Below are positions 62,918 through 64,000 of a stretch of DNA of 64,000 nucleotides, in pieces. The notes under the pieces are model-generated. The model was not told the DNA's origin. It saw nothing but the letters and a program-made list of their open reading frames with translations, and ran no database searches. The stretch is from Neomoorella stamsii. Its GTDB lineage: Bacteria > Bacillota > DSM-521 > Neomoorellales > Neomoorellaceae. Position 1 is the stretch's first letter. Each line of letters begins with the position of its first letter. Position numbers and translations under genes: made by a program. The DNA lies in NCBI RefSeq assembly GCF_002995805.1, contig NZ_PVXL01000023.1, positions 29,813 through 93,812 on the forward strand. The letters run 5' to 3'.

Positions 62918-62941
62918 ACCCAGGGGGATTACCCCCTGGGT
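62918..62941 (+). terminator. terminator after the secreted protein gene
   Basis: ACCCAGGGGG (62918-62927) pairs perfectly with CCCCCTGGGT (62932-62941) around ATTA; followed by ATTCTT, a modest T-run. Confidence 0.75.
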
Positions 62942-63014
62942 ATTCTTAAACCAGGAGAAATAAAGGAAAAACACTGCTGGTAGCGAAACAGTTAATAACA
63001 TAGCCTCCCCGGGG

Positions 63015-63713
63015 ATGAAAAGGATGGATAAAAAGAAGATCTTAATCATCGAAGATGAAGAAAAAATAGCCACTATGATCCAGCAATATTTACTTAAGGA
63101 ACAGTTTGCAGTCTTAATAGCTGCTGATGGAGTCATGGGGCTAAAAAAAGCGCGCCAGGAAAAGCCCGACCTGATTATTTTAGATTTAATGCTGCCGGGC
63201 TTGAGCGGTCTCGATGTCTGCCGGGAAATCAGGAAGGAAAGCCAGGTCCCTATCATCATGCTCACGGCTAAAGCTGAGGAAATAGACAAACTTTTAGGAC
63301 TGGAGCTGGGAGCCGACGATTACATCACCAAGCCCTTCAGTTTAGCCGAGCTGGCGGCGCGTATCCGGGCCGTCTTGCGCCGTACCGGTGGCCAGGAACA
63401 GCCCAAAAATACGGTGCAGACCAGGGGCGATTTGACCATAGATTTTAGTGGCCTCCAGGTATACAAAAAGGGACAGCCCCTGAACCTTACTCCGACGGAA
63501 TTTAATCTTTTATCTGTTTTGTTCCAGCATCCGGGCCGGGTGTACAGCCGGCTGCAGCTCCTGGATGCGGCCCTGGGCGAAGCATACCAGGGATATGAAA
63601 GGTCCATTGACACCCATATCAGCAACCTGCGCCGTAAAATCGAAGACGACCCGGCCAATCCGCGCTACATTCTCACCGTTTACGGTGTGGGGTATAAATT
63701 TGGCGAAGGATAG
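63015..63713 (+). CDS. OmpR/PhoB-family response regulator
   Basis: 232 residues. Receiver domain with IIEDEEK acidic pair, D57 (IILDLMLPG) and the ADDYITKPFS switch lysine; C-terminal winged helix with LNLTPTEFNLL and RSIDTHISNLRRKIEDDP. ATG 63015 or 63024 could be the start. It overlaps nothing and is followed 26 bases later by the sensor kinase. Confidence 0.93.
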   Translation: MKRMDKKKILIIEDEEKIATMIQQYLLKEQFAVLIAADGVMGLKKARQEKPDLIILDLMLPGLSGLDVCREIRKESQVPIIMLTAKAEEIDKLLGLELGADDYITKPFSLAELAARIRAVLRRTGGQEQPKNTVQTRGDLTIDFSGLQVYKKGQPLNLTPTEFNLLSVLFQHPGRVYSRLQLLDAALGEAYQGYERSIDTHISNLRRKIEDDPANPRYILTVYGVGYKFGEG

Positions 63714-63739
63714 ATTCCGGGCAGAAAAGGGTGAGCGGG

Positions 63740-64000
63740 TTGAAACTCAGGACCAGGTTAACCCTGGCCTTTATCATGGTAGTTCTCCTGGCGGTAGCGA
63801 CCCTAACGGTTGCCGTAGGCTGGGCCACCAGGACTTTCTTTCATGGGTACCTGGATGAGGTAGCCTGGAAACGCCAGCAGGTGTGGGCCGATTTTTTTAC
63901 CGCTTATTACCGCGACAGAGGGGACTGGACCGGGGTCCAGGAGCTTTTTAATACCCCATGGCATGGCAGCCGGGGCCAGGGCATGGTCCGGGGGCAGGGT
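63740..64000 (+). CDS. sensor histidine kinase, N-terminal part (cut by window edge)
   Basis: 87 codons from TTG 63740 (GTG 63731 also in frame) behind AAAAGGGTGAG. A short basic start and one membrane helix (LAFIMVVLLAVATLTVAVGW) lead into an extracytoplasmic region with WKRQQVWADFFTAYYRDRG. The layout and position right after an OmpR-type regulator identify the sensor; kinase domains lie beyond the right edge. Confidence 0.8.
   Translation, partial: MKLRTRLTLAFIMVVLLAVATLTVAVGWATRTFFHGYLDEVAWKRQQVWADFFTAYYRDRGDWTGVQELFNTPWHGSRGQGMVRGQG

Noticed and set aside
1..64000. CRISPR arrays, insertion sequences, tRNA/rRNA genes
   Set aside because: No regularly spaced repeats, transposase motifs or cloverleaf sequences were noticed on reading; a dedicated tRNA scan was not possible.

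Overview
The window reads as chromosomal DNA of a thermophilic, spore-forming anaerobic Firmicute, most likely Moorella or a close acetogenic relative. This is inferred from four things: the ylxM-ffh-rpsP-khpA-rimM-trmD-rplS-lepB-rbgA-rnhB gene order, an 11-gene complex I operon without nuoEFG, a CotF-type spore coat protein, and frequent GTG/TTG starts in moderately GC-rich coding DNA. No tRNA, rRNA, CRISPR array, insertion sequence or phage gene was seen.

Layout. 1-230: a minus-strand promoter and a c-di-AMP (ydaO/yuaA) riboswitch serving a gene beyond the left edge. 0.3-8.5 kb: a ferredoxin-tailed aldo/keto reductase, then the signal-recognition-particle/ribosome-maturation operon, a NarL-type response regulator and RNase HII. 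8.5-18.1 kb: nuoABCDHIJKLMN, then yraN. 18.5-21.5 kb (minus): a histone-deacetylase-fold hydrolase with a zinc ribbon, and a hydantoinase/oxoprolinase-type protein. 21.7-28.8 kb: an AMIN/amidase-like protein, a CofE-like protein, an NAD-type isocitrate dehydrogenase family member, a metallophosphoesterase, a secreted phosphodiester-glycosidase-family protein and a D-Ala-D-Ala-ligase-like ATP-grasp enzyme.

28.9-57.3 kb is the accessory part and the most interesting. A first block has a LacI regulator with two perfect operators, an ECF importer (S, T, A, A'), a nucleoside phosphorylase, an MTA-phosphorylase-like enzyme, a nucleoside-deaminase-like amidohydrolase, a class II aldolase and an MtnA isomerase. 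Together these can be read as a 5'-deoxy/5'-methylthio-nucleoside salvage route to DHAP plus an aldehyde. After a decayed, AT-rich spacer comes a second, more AT-rich block: another LacI regulator, a THI5/NMT1-like ABC importer, four paralogous cytoplasmic alkaline-phosphatase-superfamily enzymes, a divergent second MtnA, a second MtnP-like phosphorylase, a thioredoxin reductase fused to a cysteine-less thioredoxin-like domain, a thioredoxin, a second amidohydrolase (interrupted by an 11-bp tandem duplication) and a DeoC-type aldolase. The gene set suggests import of a nucleotide-like or phosphodiester compound, phosphoester cleavage, deamination and phosphorolysis of the nucleoside, and sugar-phosphate isomerisation and aldol cleavage. 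The substrate is not known from sequence.

57.4-64 kb returns to housekeeping: gatD-murT-murJ on the minus strand, a spore coat protein, a small secreted glycine-rich protein behind phased direct repeats, and an OmpR-type response regulator followed by the start of its sensor kinase, cut by the right edge.
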